The notes beneath the pieces were generated by a model. The model did no database searches, was not told the origin of the DNA, and was given only the letters and a program-made list of their open reading frames with translations. Of a stretch of 64,000 nt of DNA, positions 34,916 through 43,516 are shown in pieces. Each line of letters opens with the position of its first letter. The stretch's first letter is position 1. A program made the position numbers and the translations under genes. The stretch comes from G965230065 sp965230065 (GTDB taxonomy: Bacteria > Bacteroidota > Bacteroidia > Cytophagales > Cyclobacteriaceae): positions 5,456,001 to 5,520,000 of the forward strand of contig OZ245942.1 of the NCBI GenBank assembly GCA_965230065.1. Direction: 5' to 3'.

Positions 34916-36018
34916 TGTCAAAAATTAAGCTTTTATCTATACTTTCCTTTTTTATTCTTGTCAGTGCCTGTGATGAATCAGGGCCGGAAAAAGTAGATTT
35001 CGACCGGGAGGCCATGTTGGTAAACATGGCCGATGGTCTTATTATGCCTGCTTATACCGACTTTCAAAATAAAGCCGAAGCCCTGCATACTTCCATTCAG
35101 GAATTCACCGACTTTCCCGACGTAGATCAATTAAAGGAAGCTCGTGCAACCTTTAAAGCTGCCTGGAAATCATGGCAATACGTAGGATATTTTGAATTTG
35201 GCCCGGCCATGAGTGCCAACTTACGGAATAATTTGAATGTATTCCCTACCGATACTGAACAAATACAAGCAAACATCGCATCGGGTAGTTATGACCTGGC
35301 TTCGGCTGTCAATATTGACGCGAAAGGGTTTCCGGCCCTGGATTACCTTTTGTTTGGCGTAGGGGAAACGGACCAAAACATAGCCGATTTTTATGCCGAT
35401 GAATCCCTGGGAAATGAAAGAATCACGTATCTGAAGGCAGTTTCAGGTGAAATTAACGAACTGGCCGGGGAGGTATCGGAAGAGTGGCAAAATTACCGTA
35501 CAACGTTTGTCAGCAGTTTAGGAACAGAAACAGGGAGTTCCACGGCCCTGTTGGTAAATGAACTGAATTTTCACTACGATCAGCGTATCAAAAATGGTAA
35601 AATAGGCATTCCTGCCGGAAAAAAGTCACTCGGCGAAACCCTTCCCGATAAGGTAGAAGCCTTATACAGCGGTATGTCGGTAGAACTGGCCGTGGCAGGA
35701 TTGCAGGCATTTCAGGATATTTTCACAGGAACTTCTTTTGCCAACCAGCAAAATGGTTCCGGTTTGGACGATTACCTGAATGCTTTGAATGCGCAGTACA
35801 ACGAGGAATCTTTATCTTCTGCTATTTTAAACCAAATTGGGCTGGGGATTGATGCCACAAAAGATATTCCCCCTCCCCTTTCCGAAGCGGTGGATACTCA
35901 CTCAGAAAACGTTGATAATGCTTATTTAGAAATACAACGCCTCGTGGCGCTTATCAAAGTAGATATGACATCTGCCCTGGGCGTATTGATTACTTACCAG
36001 GATAATGATGGAGATTAG
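34915..36018 (+). CDS. Imelysin-family lipoprotein (iron-regulated type) with altered GxHxxE motif
   Basis: 367 residues; lipobox VSAC with Cys19. The mature protein is the helical imelysin/IrpA fold: AWKSWQYVGYFEFGPAMSAN, then LDYLLFG near 145, and repeat-like second half (SGMSVELAVAGLQAFQDIFT). Imelysins bind iron or other metals in the periplasm and are usually induced by iron limitation. In most of them a GxHxxE motif is conserved; here the position reads GFPALD (138-143), with Pro for His and Asp for Glu. Whether it still binds metal is open. It overlaps the DUF4856 stop by one base and the HTTM gene by 14 bases. Confidence 0.88.
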   Translation: MSKIKLLSILSFFILVSACDESGPEKVDFDREAMLVNMADGLIMPAYTDFQNKAEALHTSIQEFTDFPDVDQLKEARATFKAAWKSWQYVGYFEFGPAMSANLRNNLNVFPTDTEQIQANIASGSYDLASAVNIDAKGFPALDYLLFGVGETDQNIADFYADESLGNERITYLKAVSGEINELAGEVSEEWQNYRTTFVSSLGTETGSSTALLVNELNFHYDQRIKNGKIGIPAGKKSLGETLPDKVEALYSGMSVELAVAGLQAFQDIFTGTSFANQQNGSGLDDYLNALNAQYNEESLSSAILNQIGLGIDATKDIPPPLSEAVDTHSENVDNAYLEIQRLVALIKVDMTSALGVLITYQDNDGD

Positions 36019-37375
36019 CAGCATCCGCGATTATCTTCAAAAAGAAAAGCATATTGCCCCCCTGGTCACTTTTCGAGTGGTTTTCGGGGGCATTATGCTT
36101 TTTTCCATTATTCGGTTTGCCGCTAATGGGTGGATATACACCCAATACATTCAACCTCAATTCTTCTTTAGTTTTTTTGAGTGGGTACAACCGCTGAGTG
36201 CTACGGGAATGTATGCACTTTTTTTTATGATGGCACTTTCGGCAGCCTGCATCATGTTGGGTGCTTTTTACAGGGTGGCTACCATTCTTTTCTTTCTCAG
36301 TTTCACGTATGTGGAGTTGATTGACAAAACCAATTACCTCAACCACTATTATTTTGTCAGTATTATCAGTTTTATCCTCATTTGGCTGCCTGCCCACCGC
36401 GCCATTTCTATTGATGCCTGGAGAAAACCTTCCATACAGTTACAAAGAATTCCCGCCTGGTGCATTCATATTTTGTGCCTGCAATTGGGCCTTGTTTATT
36501 TTTATGCCGGGCTGGCTAAGTTAAACCCCGACTGGCTGTTTCATGCCATGCCCATGAAAATATGGTTGCCCTCCAAAGCAAATCTACCTGTCATCGGCTG
36601 GTTTTTTGATTATTACTGGGTTGCCTTTGTTTTTAGCTGGTTTGGGGCACTGTATGACCTTAGTATTCCATTTTTCCTGGCCTGGAAACGCAGCCGTTTT
36701 TTTGCTTACTTGACGGTAATTGCTTTTCATTTGATGACCGGGCTGCTTTTCCAAATCGGTATGTTTCCCTATATTATGATTGGGTGTACACTTATCTTTT
36801 TTTCAGAAGAATTTCATCTCCAGCTTTGGGGGCGTATAGGTAAATTATTCCCCTTCCGCCTTTCCCCACAGACCTTAGGACAAGAAACCGAGGTCTGTGG
36901 AGACCTCAGTCCCCCCCTACAAAAAAATTATTGGATACCTTCATTACTGGCTTTCCACCTTATTATCCAAATTATTTTGCCCTGGCGGTTCATGCTATTT
37001 CCCGGAAATTTATTTTGGACAGAGCAAGGCTACCGCTTCTCGTGGCGGGTGATGCTCATGGAAAAAGCAGGTTATGTTACGTTTCTGGCAAAAGACCCTG
37101 AAAGTAAAAATAGCATGGAAATAGACCCGGCAGACTACCTTACGCCTGTGCAGGAAAAAATGATGAGTACGCAACCTGATATGATTTTGCAGTTTGCGCA
37201 TTATCTTGCGAGCCAATTGAAAAACAAGGGTATTGAACAGCCGGAAATTTATGCGCAATCTTATGTGGCATTGAACGGACGCAGCAGCCAAAAATTTATT
37301 GATGACCAGGCCAATCTTGCGGCAATTCCTGAAGGATGGCAGCACAAATGGTGGGTGTTACCTTTTGAAAAATGA
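36005..37375 (+). CDS. HTTM-domain membrane protein (gamma-carboxylase-like)
   Basis: 456 residues with about nine membrane segments across the first 330 residues. The HTTM signs are VTFRVVFGGIMLFSIIRFAA, FTYVELIDKTNYLNHYYFV (conserved Lys-Thr-Asn/Asn-His-Tyr core) and WCIHILCLQLGLVYFYAGLA. HTTM proteins share the fold of vitamin K-dependent gamma-glutamyl carboxylase. A soluble C-terminal part (about 330-456) follows. An in-frame palindromic repeat encodes LSPQTLGQETEVCGDLSP at about 287-304. The start lies 14 bases inside the imelysin gene; the stop overlaps the receptor start (ATGA). A role in processing or moving metal ligands is inferred from context only. Confidence 0.85.
   Translation: MMEISSIRDYLQKEKHIAPLVTFRVVFGGIMLFSIIRFAANGWIYTQYIQPQFFFSFFEWVQPLSATGMYALFFMMALSAACIMLGAFYRVATILFFLSFTYVELIDKTNYLNHYYFVSIISFILIWLPAHRAISIDAWRKPSIQLQRIPAWCIHILCLQLGLVYFYAGLAKLNPDWLFHAMPMKIWLPSKANLPVIGWFFDYYWVAFVFSWFGALYDLSIPFFLAWKRSRFFAYLTVIAFHLMTGLLFQIGMFPYIMIGCTLIFFSEEFHLQLWGRIGKLFPFRLSPQTLGQETEVCGDLSPPLQKNYWIPSLLAFHLIIQIILPWRFMLFPGNLFWTEQGYRFSWRVMLMEKAGYVTFLAKDPESKNSMEIDPADYLTPVQEKMMSTQPDMILQFAHYLASQLKNKGIEQPEIYAQSYVALNGRSSQKFIDDQANLAAIPEGWQHKWWVLPFEK
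36866..36910. repeat. Palindromic repeat read in frame inside the HTTM gene
   Basis: CCACAGACC (36866-36874) pairs perfectly with GGTCTGTGG (36892-36900); alternatively ACCGAGGTCT (36887-36896) pairs with AGACCTCAGT (36901-36910) with one mismatch. The two hairpins exclude each other. The repeat breaks a hydrophilic stretch between membrane segments and adds about 15 residues without a frameshift. Confidence 0.62.
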
Positions 37376-39816
37376 TGCACAATTTTACTAAAATAACAAT
37401 ACAAGTTTCATTTATCCTGTTTGCCCAATTTGCATGGGCACAACATGCAAGCATTTCAGGAAAGGTAACTGATAAAAATACAGAAGAACCCCTGGCGAAA
37501 GTTGAAGTTTTTCTGGTGAATACAAATCAACATACCTTTACCGATGAAAACGGAAAATATACGCTAAAAACCCAACCTGGCAAATATCAGCTTGCTGCTT
37601 ATTTTTATGACAGAAAAAGCATCACAAAGCAAATTGAAGTAACTGCCGGACAAAAGTTATCCGTAGACTTTGCCCTCCAACCACTCGAAGTTTTACTGGA
37701 TGAAGTACTTACTACCGCAACCCGGGAAGAAACGTCTGATATTTCAAGGTTAAATTCCGTGGAAGGCACCTGGATATTTGAAGCTAAAAAGAATGAAGTC
37801 ATCAACCTGGACCGCCTGAATGCCAATATGGCCACCAACAATGCCCGGCAGGTTTTCGCCAAAGTGCCGGGACTGAACATTTGGGAAAGCGATGCTGCAG
37901 GATTGCAACTGGGTATTGGCGGACGCGGACTGAACCCAAACCGCACCTCCAACTTTAACACCCGCCAAAACGGTTACGATATTGCCGCCGACCCCATGGG
38001 TTATCCCGAAAGTTATTATACGCCCCCGGTTGAATCTTTAGAGAAAATTGAAGTGGTGCGTGGTGCAGCTTCTCTGCAATACGGCAGCCAGTTTGGTGGC
38101 ATGATTAACTTTTTATTTAACCGCGCCCCGGATGGCGACCCGTTCATTTTTCATACCCGGAATACGGTAGGTTCTTACGGACTTTTTTCTTCCTACAACA
38201 GCCTGTCTGGTAATACGGGCAAAATGGACTACTTTGCCTTTTACCAAAGAAAGCAGGGCAACGGATGGCGAGAAAATGAGCAATTTACTTCCAACACATT
38301 TTTCACCGATGCTAATTTTAACCTGGGTGAAAAATGGTTTTTGTGCTTTGAATTCACCCATATGGACTATTTGGCCCAGCAGCCGGGTGGCCTTACCGAC
38401 CGTATGTTTGAAGAAGACCCTCGCCAGTCGGTACGTGAGCGCAACTGGTTCAACATCAACTGGAACGTGCCTGCCATTGTGTTGGAATACAGCGTAACCC
38501 CACGCACCAAAATCAACCTGAAAACATTTGGTTTGATTGGCTCCAGAAAAGCATTAGGTAATTTACAATCTGTTACGGTAGCCGATATTCCGGAAGAAAA
38601 CAGAAATTTATTGTGGGGCGATTTCCTGAATTTTGGCTCAGAATTGCGGCTGATGCAACATTACCAAATCAAAAACAAACCGCAGGCACTGGCTGTTGGG
38701 GTGCGGTATTTTGAAGGACATACACAACAAAGGCAAGGCGATGCCAACAATGGTACCGGGGCAGATTTTTATTTCCTGAACCCCGATTATCTGGAAGATT
38801 CTGATTTTACTTTTCCATCCCGGAACGTGGCAGTTTTTGCGGAAAATATCTTCAACATTTCTGATAAATGGAGCATTACACCGGGTTTCAGAGCTGAATA
38901 TATTGATACACAAAGCGAAGGGTATTACCGCCAAAGCCTGGAAGACCTTGCAGGTAATATAATTTTTGATACCACCATTTACGAAACCAAAGAAAGACAA
39001 CGCTCTTTTTTCCTGGGTGGCGTGGGCATCAGCTATAAACACGATGAAAATATTGAAGTATACGGCAACTTTGCCCAAAATTACCGGGCAATCAATTTCA
39101 ACGATTTGCGTGTAAACAATCCCAACTTACAGGTGGATGAAAACCTTCAGGATGAAAACGGATTTAATGCGGATTTGGGAGTCCGTGGTAACCTCAATGA
39201 TATTATTCACTTTGACTGGAGTTTGTTCTATTTGCGTTACAATGACAGAATTGGTGCCGTTTGGAGAAAAGAAATTGACCCATTTTTTGGGGAAAGGGCT
39301 TTTCGCTTCCGTACCAACATTTCAGATGCTTACATCACCGGCCTTGAAACCTATACCGAAGTGAAATTAGGAACGTTACTATTTGGAGAAAAATCACCTT
39401 CCGATTTGTCAGCATTTGTCAACGGTGCACTCATTCATGGGCAATATGTAGCCTCACAAGAATCGGCTTTTACCGGAAATAAGGTGGAATTGGTACCGCT
39501 TCTCAACCTGAAAGCCGGGTTGCAATACGATTACAAAAACTTTTCTTCTACTTTGCAAAGCACTTTTGTTACCCAACAATATTCTGAAGCTACCAACACC
39601 ACCCAGGTACCCAGTGGCGTAGACGGCATCATTCCGGCTTATTATGTGGCTGACCTTTCTTTCAAATACAAATATAAATTTGCCCAGCTGGAAACAGGAG
39701 TCACCAACCTTACCAATAATTCATATTTCACCAGAAGAGCAACAGGGTATCCGGGGCCGGGTATCATCCCCTCGCCCGGAAGGCAATTTTATGTTACGTT
39801 GGACTTGAAACTTTAG
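37372..39816 (+). CDS. TonB-dependent outer-membrane receptor, siderophore/metal type
   Basis: 814 residues. Signal peptide to about residue 24 (FAQFAWAQ). Residues 25-110 are a carboxypeptidase-regulatory-like beta domain (SISGKVTDKNTEEPLAKVEV). The plug follows (about 130-250: ARQVFAKVPGLNIWESDAAG, GGRGLNPNRTSNFNTRQNGY, ESLEKIEVVRGAASLQYGSQ, FGGMINFLFNRAP), then a 22-strand barrel ending in PGRQFYVTLDLKL. The plug resembles FecA-like receptors. It is the last gene of the DUF4856-imelysin-HTTM-receptor operon and the likely route through the outer membrane for an iron or other metal chelate. No cognate TonB/ExbBD gene is in the window. Confidence 0.93.
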   Translation: MMHNFTKITIQVSFILFAQFAWAQHASISGKVTDKNTEEPLAKVEVFLVNTNQHTFTDENGKYTLKTQPGKYQLAAYFYDRKSITKQIEVTAGQKLSVDFALQPLEVLLDEVLTTATREETSDISRLNSVEGTWIFEAKKNEVINLDRLNANMATNNARQVFAKVPGLNIWESDAAGLQLGIGGRGLNPNRTSNFNTRQNGYDIAADPMGYPESYYTPPVESLEKIEVVRGAASLQYGSQFGGMINFLFNRAPDGDPFIFHTRNTVGSYGLFSSYNSLSGNTGKMDYFAFYQRKQGNGWRENEQFTSNTFFTDANFNLGEKWFLCFEFTHMDYLAQQPGGLTDRMFEEDPRQSVRERNWFNINWNVPAIVLEYSVTPRTKINLKTFGLIGSRKALGNLQSVTVADIPEENRNLLWGDFLNFGSELRLMQHYQIKNKPQALAVGVRYFEGHTQQRQGDANNGTGADFYFLNPDYLEDSDFTFPSRNVAVFAENIFNISDKWSITPGFRAEYIDTQSEGYYRQSLEDLAGNIIFDTTIYETKERQRSFFLGGVGISYKHDENIEVYGNFAQNYRAINFNDLRVNNPNLQVDENLQDENGFNADLGVRGNLNDIIHFDWSLFYLRYNDRIGAVWRKEIDPFFGERAFRFRTNISDAYITGLETYTEVKLGTLLFGEKSPSDLSAFVNGALIHGQYVASQESAFTGNKVELVPLLNLKAGLQYDYKNFSSTLQSTFVTQQYSEATNTTQVPSGVDGIIPAYYVADLSFKYKYKFAQLETGVTNLTNNSYFTRRATGYPGPGIIPSPGRQFYVTLDLKL

Positions 39817-39832
39817 CAGAAATTTTCACTAA

Positions 39833-39880
39833 ATTTGGTTACTAATTTGCTGAGGAATTAAAATACTTTTTTAACCAAAT
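39833..39880. repeat. Inverted repeat ahead of the HisKA_2 kinase gene
   Basis: ATTTGGTTA (39833-39841) and TAACCAAAT (39872-39880) are perfect inverted 9-mers 30 bases apart. The second arm ends 2 bases before the kinase ATG. It could be an operator or a weak hairpin ending receptor transcription. Confidence 0.4.
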
Positions 39881-39882
39881 AT

Positions 39883-40851
39883 ATGCTCAAATGGGTGCAA
39901 TCTGCTAACCGGTATGTGTTGGCAATTTTTCTGTTTTTAGCTATTTTTTTCATCGGTAGCCTGGATTATTTTTCAGGTCAGGAAGTTGTTTTCTCAGCAT
40001 TTTATGCTTTACCCATTATTGGAGTTACCTATATTTTGGATAAAAAATCCGGCATTGCGGCCAGTCTTTTGTCCTGTATCCTGGCAGGAATAACCGATTA
40101 TTCCGTAATACTCAAAGTTTCACCTGTAATCGGATGGAATTTTATCTCCCGACTATTATTATTTCTCACCATTACATTTCTGATAAGTTTTCTCAAAAAG
40201 AAGATTGAAGTTGAACGACAGGCGGCAGAGATACAAAGGTTTATGATAAAAGAAATTCATCATCGCCTTTCTAACAACATGGCTACTACCGTTGGCATAC
40301 TGCATTTGCAAATGATAAATGAAAAAAATAGTGTCCCCTTTCTAATGCCGCTCGAGAGGCGTTTGACCGCTATGCTCAATATTCATAAAAAATTGTATCA
40401 GCAAACAGGATTGGTCATTCATTTGAGAGAATATTTACAGGAACTTGTTTCTTCCTTTTCTGAAACGTATCAGCTTAAAGAAGAAAAAATCAATATAAAC
40501 CTATATTGTGATCCGATTGACATTATTGATACTAAGGCCCAAACCATTGGCATGCTTATCAATGAATTGATGATTAACTCTAAGAAATACGCTTTTCCGA
40601 ATGCTAAAACCGGGCTAATTCAAATTCGGGTTAGTTATGCAAACAAAAAAATCACCATTATTTATGAAGACAACGGCATTGGTTTTGACTATGTAAAAAA
40701 TACCCCGACCAATGGCATTGGCATGCAACTCATCGAGGGCTTTGCCAAAGAATTGAATGCTTCCATTACTTTTCAAAAAACACCGGGAGTACAGTTCAAA
40801 TTTGAGTTTCCTAATGGAGAAAATCCCTCCCTTAATCCACTAAATACATAG
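39883..40851 (+). CDS. HisKA_2-family sensor histidine kinase
   Basis: 322 residues. Four membrane segments within the first 105 residues (about 12-27, 36-52, 56-78, 86-104), a short helix, then the HisKA_2 phospho-acceptor motif IKEIHHRLSNNMATTVGILH with His126, and an ATPase domain with QTIGMLINELMINSKKYAFP (N box), YEDNGIGFDY and NGIGMQLIEGFAKEL. No periplasmic sensor domain is seen, so it probably senses within the membrane. No response regulator is adjacent. Convergent with the FtsX-like permease gene. Confidence 0.88.
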   Translation: MLKWVQSANRYVLAIFLFLAIFFIGSLDYFSGQEVVFSAFYALPIIGVTYILDKKSGIAASLLSCILAGITDYSVILKVSPVIGWNFISRLLLFLTITFLISFLKKKIEVERQAAEIQRFMIKEIHHRLSNNMATTVGILHLQMINEKNSVPFLMPLERRLTAMLNIHKKLYQQTGLVIHLREYLQELVSSFSETYQLKEEKININLYCDPIDIIDTKAQTIGMLINELMINSKKYAFPNAKTGLIQIRVSYANKKITIIYEDNGIGFDYVKNTPTNGIGMQLIEGFAKELNASITFQKTPGVQFKFEFPNGENPSLNPLNT

Positions 40852-40877
40852 TAAAGCGACTCAGTGAGCCACTTTAC
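40851..40877. terminator. Hairpin between convergent genes
   Basis: GTAAAG (40851-40856) and CTTTAC (40872-40877) pair, with a shorter inner stem CTC/GAG. It lies between the stop codons of the histidine kinase and the permease. No run of T follows, so it is a weak terminator candidate. Confidence 0.4.
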
Positions 40878-40886
40878 AAACATTCA

Positions 40887-43418
40887 TCACACTTCTTTTC
40901 TTAATACCTCTAACGGCGGGCTGTTCAGCACAGAACGACTGCTCGAAATACCAATGATCATTGTGAGGGCGGTAATGATCACAAAAGTAATCAGTACAGG
41001 CAGGGCCGTTGGTGAAAATGACGTTTCAAAACTAAAGCGGGTAAGTCCGTAGCTCCCGGCCAGGGCAATAACCACACCCGTGAACGCTGCCAGACTACCC
41101 AGGAAAAAATATTCCAGGGCTGTAATGGTCAGTATCTGTTTCCGGCTCGCACCCAAAGTACGGAGCAAAACGCTTTCCTGCATGCGCTGGTATTTGCTGA
41201 GGATTACCGAACTGATAAGCACTAAAATGCCTGTAACAATACTAAACATCGCCATAAACTGAATGACAAAGGTTACCTTATCCAAAATTTCATTCACGGT
41301 TTTTAAGATAAGCTTCAGGTCAATGATAGAAATATTCGGAAACGCTTTTACTACAGCCCTTTGGTAACTTGCTGCTTTTTCGTCTGAGTTCACCCTGGTG
41401 ACCAACACATGAAATTTAGGCGCTTTTTCTAATACCCCTGTTGGAAACAAAACCAGAAAATTTGTTTGCATTCGCCGCCAGTCTACTTCCCGCAAACTGC
41501 CAACATACGTATCAATATAGGCACCTTGTACATTAAAAGTTATCTTATCACCGAGATCAACACCCATCCGGCGTGCATGGCCATCTTCAATGGAAATAAA
41601 AATGGAATCGGAAGCTGTAGGCACATTGCCCTGCCAGTTTCCTGCTATAATTTCCTCAGAATCAATCAGGGAATCCCGGTAAGTAACCCGATATTCACGG
41701 GAAAGCACCCTCCCCGACACGTCGGAAGTGGTATCTTCTTTAATTTCTTCGGCAGACTTTCCTTTGATACCTGCCACCCGCATGGTAACGATGGGCACGC
41801 GCTGAATAACCGGCAAATCAAATTCCCTCGTAATGTCCAGCAATTCTGCTTCCTGATCACTCTGGATATCAAAAAGCACCATATTTCCCTGCCCCTTTTC
41901 ACCTGATATTTGTATTTGGTTGAGCAAAGTGTTCTGCACAAAGTACAAAGTACTGATGAGTGCCGTACCTAACCCAATGGCTACAATTAATATCAAAGTT
42001 TGGTTATTGGGCCGATAAAGGTTAGATACTCCCTGCCTCCAGGCATACGTCCATGAAGAGGGAAAATAGGCTCTTACCAACCACATAATGCCTTTTGCCA
42101 CGCCAGCCAGCAATAAAAAAGCTACGAGTATACCACCTGTAAAATAAGCCGCCTCTTCCCAATCTTGTAATTGCCCAAAAGAAAAGAGGTAAACCAGTAA
42201 GAAAATCAATATATAAACAGCATACTTTAAAAAATCGGTTTGTTGAACATCTTCTTCAAAATAGCTTCTCAAAGCCCGCAATGGGGATATCCGTCGCATG
42301 GCCAGCAAGGGAACCAGCGCAAATAATAAAGATATGACTAATCCGATTCCAATTCCCATGAGGATAGAAAACCAGGAAATTCCCAAATCAACTTCTACCG
42401 GAAGAAAACCTGCAAAAATTTTTGGCAGTAAAAACTGTATCATCGATCCCAGCAAAGCACCCACGATGGATCCAGCCAGTCCCATAATGCCTATTTGAAT
42501 GAGATAAATTAGAAAAGCCTGTATTCCTTTAGCGCCCAGGCACCGCAAAATAGCGACCGTAGCCAATTTTTCCCGCACATAAATATGAATGGCACTGGCT
42601 ACCCCTATACAACCCAGTAACAATGCTACAAATGCCACTAAATTGAGAAAGCCGGTAAGATCGGAGTATGTGTCTCCCATCTCTTCTTTTCTCTCCTCAA
42701 CCGTATCAAACCTCAGTTCCTGTTCCCTTAGCTTAGGCCCCCATGTTTCTTCTATCATGGCTTCTACGTCGGTGTTATCAGCAAACTTGAAATACATTTC
42801 GTAGTTGATACGACTGCCTTTTTGCATCAACCCTGTTGCTTCCATGTACTGCATTGGAATGTAAACAAAAGGGGCAACGGTGGTAGAAACGCCCGTTTGG
42901 CCTGGCACTTTGTTGATCCTACCAATAATGGGAAAGGTTTCTTCGCCTACTTTAATAGAATCACCAATTTCTGCATCAAATTGCAGCATTAATGTATTAT
43001 CAACAATAGCAGCTTTTTGTTCCCTAAAAATACGCCCTGCTTCTGCCGGAACGGTTTCAATAGCCCCGTAATACGGGTAATCTCCTTCCAGTCCACGAAC
43101 CTGGACCAGCCGCGTGCCATTATTTTTCGGAAAAAGAATCATGGAAGCAAAACTCACTTCTTCTGATTTTTCCCCTCCCAGGGAATCCAGCAATGTCCTG
43201 GCGTCATCTGAAAACGGCTGGCGATTTGATACTTCCAGGTCGGCTCCCAAAAGTTTTTTGGCCTCACCTTCAATTTCCTGCTGCATACTCACGCCAAAAG
43301 AACTGATGGCTACCAATGCGGCAATGCCCAAAATAATGCTGCTCACAAATAAAAGTAATCGGGATCGGTTTTTCCGGCTATCACGCCATGCCATTTTTAA
43401 AAGCCATCGGATGTTCAT
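40887..43418 (-). CDS. FtsX-like ABC transporter permease (YbbP type)
   Basis: 843 residues with a duplicated FtsX layout: one N-terminal membrane helix (about 18-38), a MacB-like periplasmic domain (about 45-235), three helices (260-385), a central helix pair (410-455), a second periplasmic domain (about 500-690) and three more helices (735-830). The family motif region is ILRCLGAKGIQAFLIYLIQI and LLRTLGASRKQILTITALEY (coupling helices to the ATPase). It works with the ATPase encoded next upstream on the same strand (98-base gap). The order ATPase-permease with a divergent TesA-like esterase matches E. coli ybbA-ybbP-tesA. Substrate, probably a lipid or lipoprotein, is unproven. Confidence 0.88.
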   Translation of the reverse strand: MNIRWLLKMAWRDSRKNRSRLLLFVSSIILGIAALVAISSFGVSMQQEIEGEAKKLLGADLEVSNRQPFSDDARTLLDSLGGEKSEEVSFASMILFPKNNGTRLVQVRGLEGDYPYYGAIETVPAEAGRIFREQKAAIVDNTLMLQFDAEIGDSIKVGEETFPIIGRINKVPGQTGVSTTVAPFVYIPMQYMEATGLMQKGSRINYEMYFKFADNTDVEAMIEETWGPKLREQELRFDTVEERKEEMGDTYSDLTGFLNLVAFVALLLGCIGVASAIHIYVREKLATVAILRCLGAKGIQAFLIYLIQIGIMGLAGSIVGALLGSMIQFLLPKIFAGFLPVEVDLGISWFSILMGIGIGLVISLLFALVPLLAMRRISPLRALRSYFEEDVQQTDFLKYAVYILIFLLVYLFSFGQLQDWEEAAYFTGGILVAFLLLAGVAKGIMWLVRAYFPSSWTYAWRQGVSNLYRPNNQTLILIVAIGLGTALISTLYFVQNTLLNQIQISGEKGQGNMVLFDIQSDQEAELLDITREFDLPVIQRVPIVTMRVAGIKGKSAEEIKEDTTSDVSGRVLSREYRVTYRDSLIDSEEIIAGNWQGNVPTASDSIFISIEDGHARRMGVDLGDKITFNVQGAYIDTYVGSLREVDWRRMQTNFLVLFPTGVLEKAPKFHVLVTRVNSDEKAASYQRAVVKAFPNISIIDLKLILKTVNEILDKVTFVIQFMAMFSIVTGILVLISSVILSKYQRMQESVLLRTLGASRKQILTITALEYFFLGSLAAFTGVVIALAGSYGLTRFSFETSFSPTALPVLITFVIITALTMIIGISSSRSVLNSPPLEVLRKEV

Positions 43419-43460
43419 GGGGGAAGTGTTTATTGTTTGTCGTTTTTTGTTTAGTTGTTA

Positions 43461-43513
43461 GGAGTCGGAAGACCGGAGACGGAAGACCGAAGTTTTGCTT
43501 CTGTCTTCCGTCT
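43461..43513. repeat. Intergenic direct and inverted GGAAGAC repeat
   Basis: CGGAAGACCG-like units repeat directly at 43465-43475 and 43480-43490; AGACGGAAGAC (43477-43487) is perfectly inverted as GTCTTCCGTCT (43503-43513) around a 15-base loop that can itself pair (GAAG/CTTC). It fills most of the 98 bases between ATPase and permease genes. It is not a plain terminator, since both genes need to be expressed together. Confidence 0.65.
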
Positions 43514-43516
43514 TAT

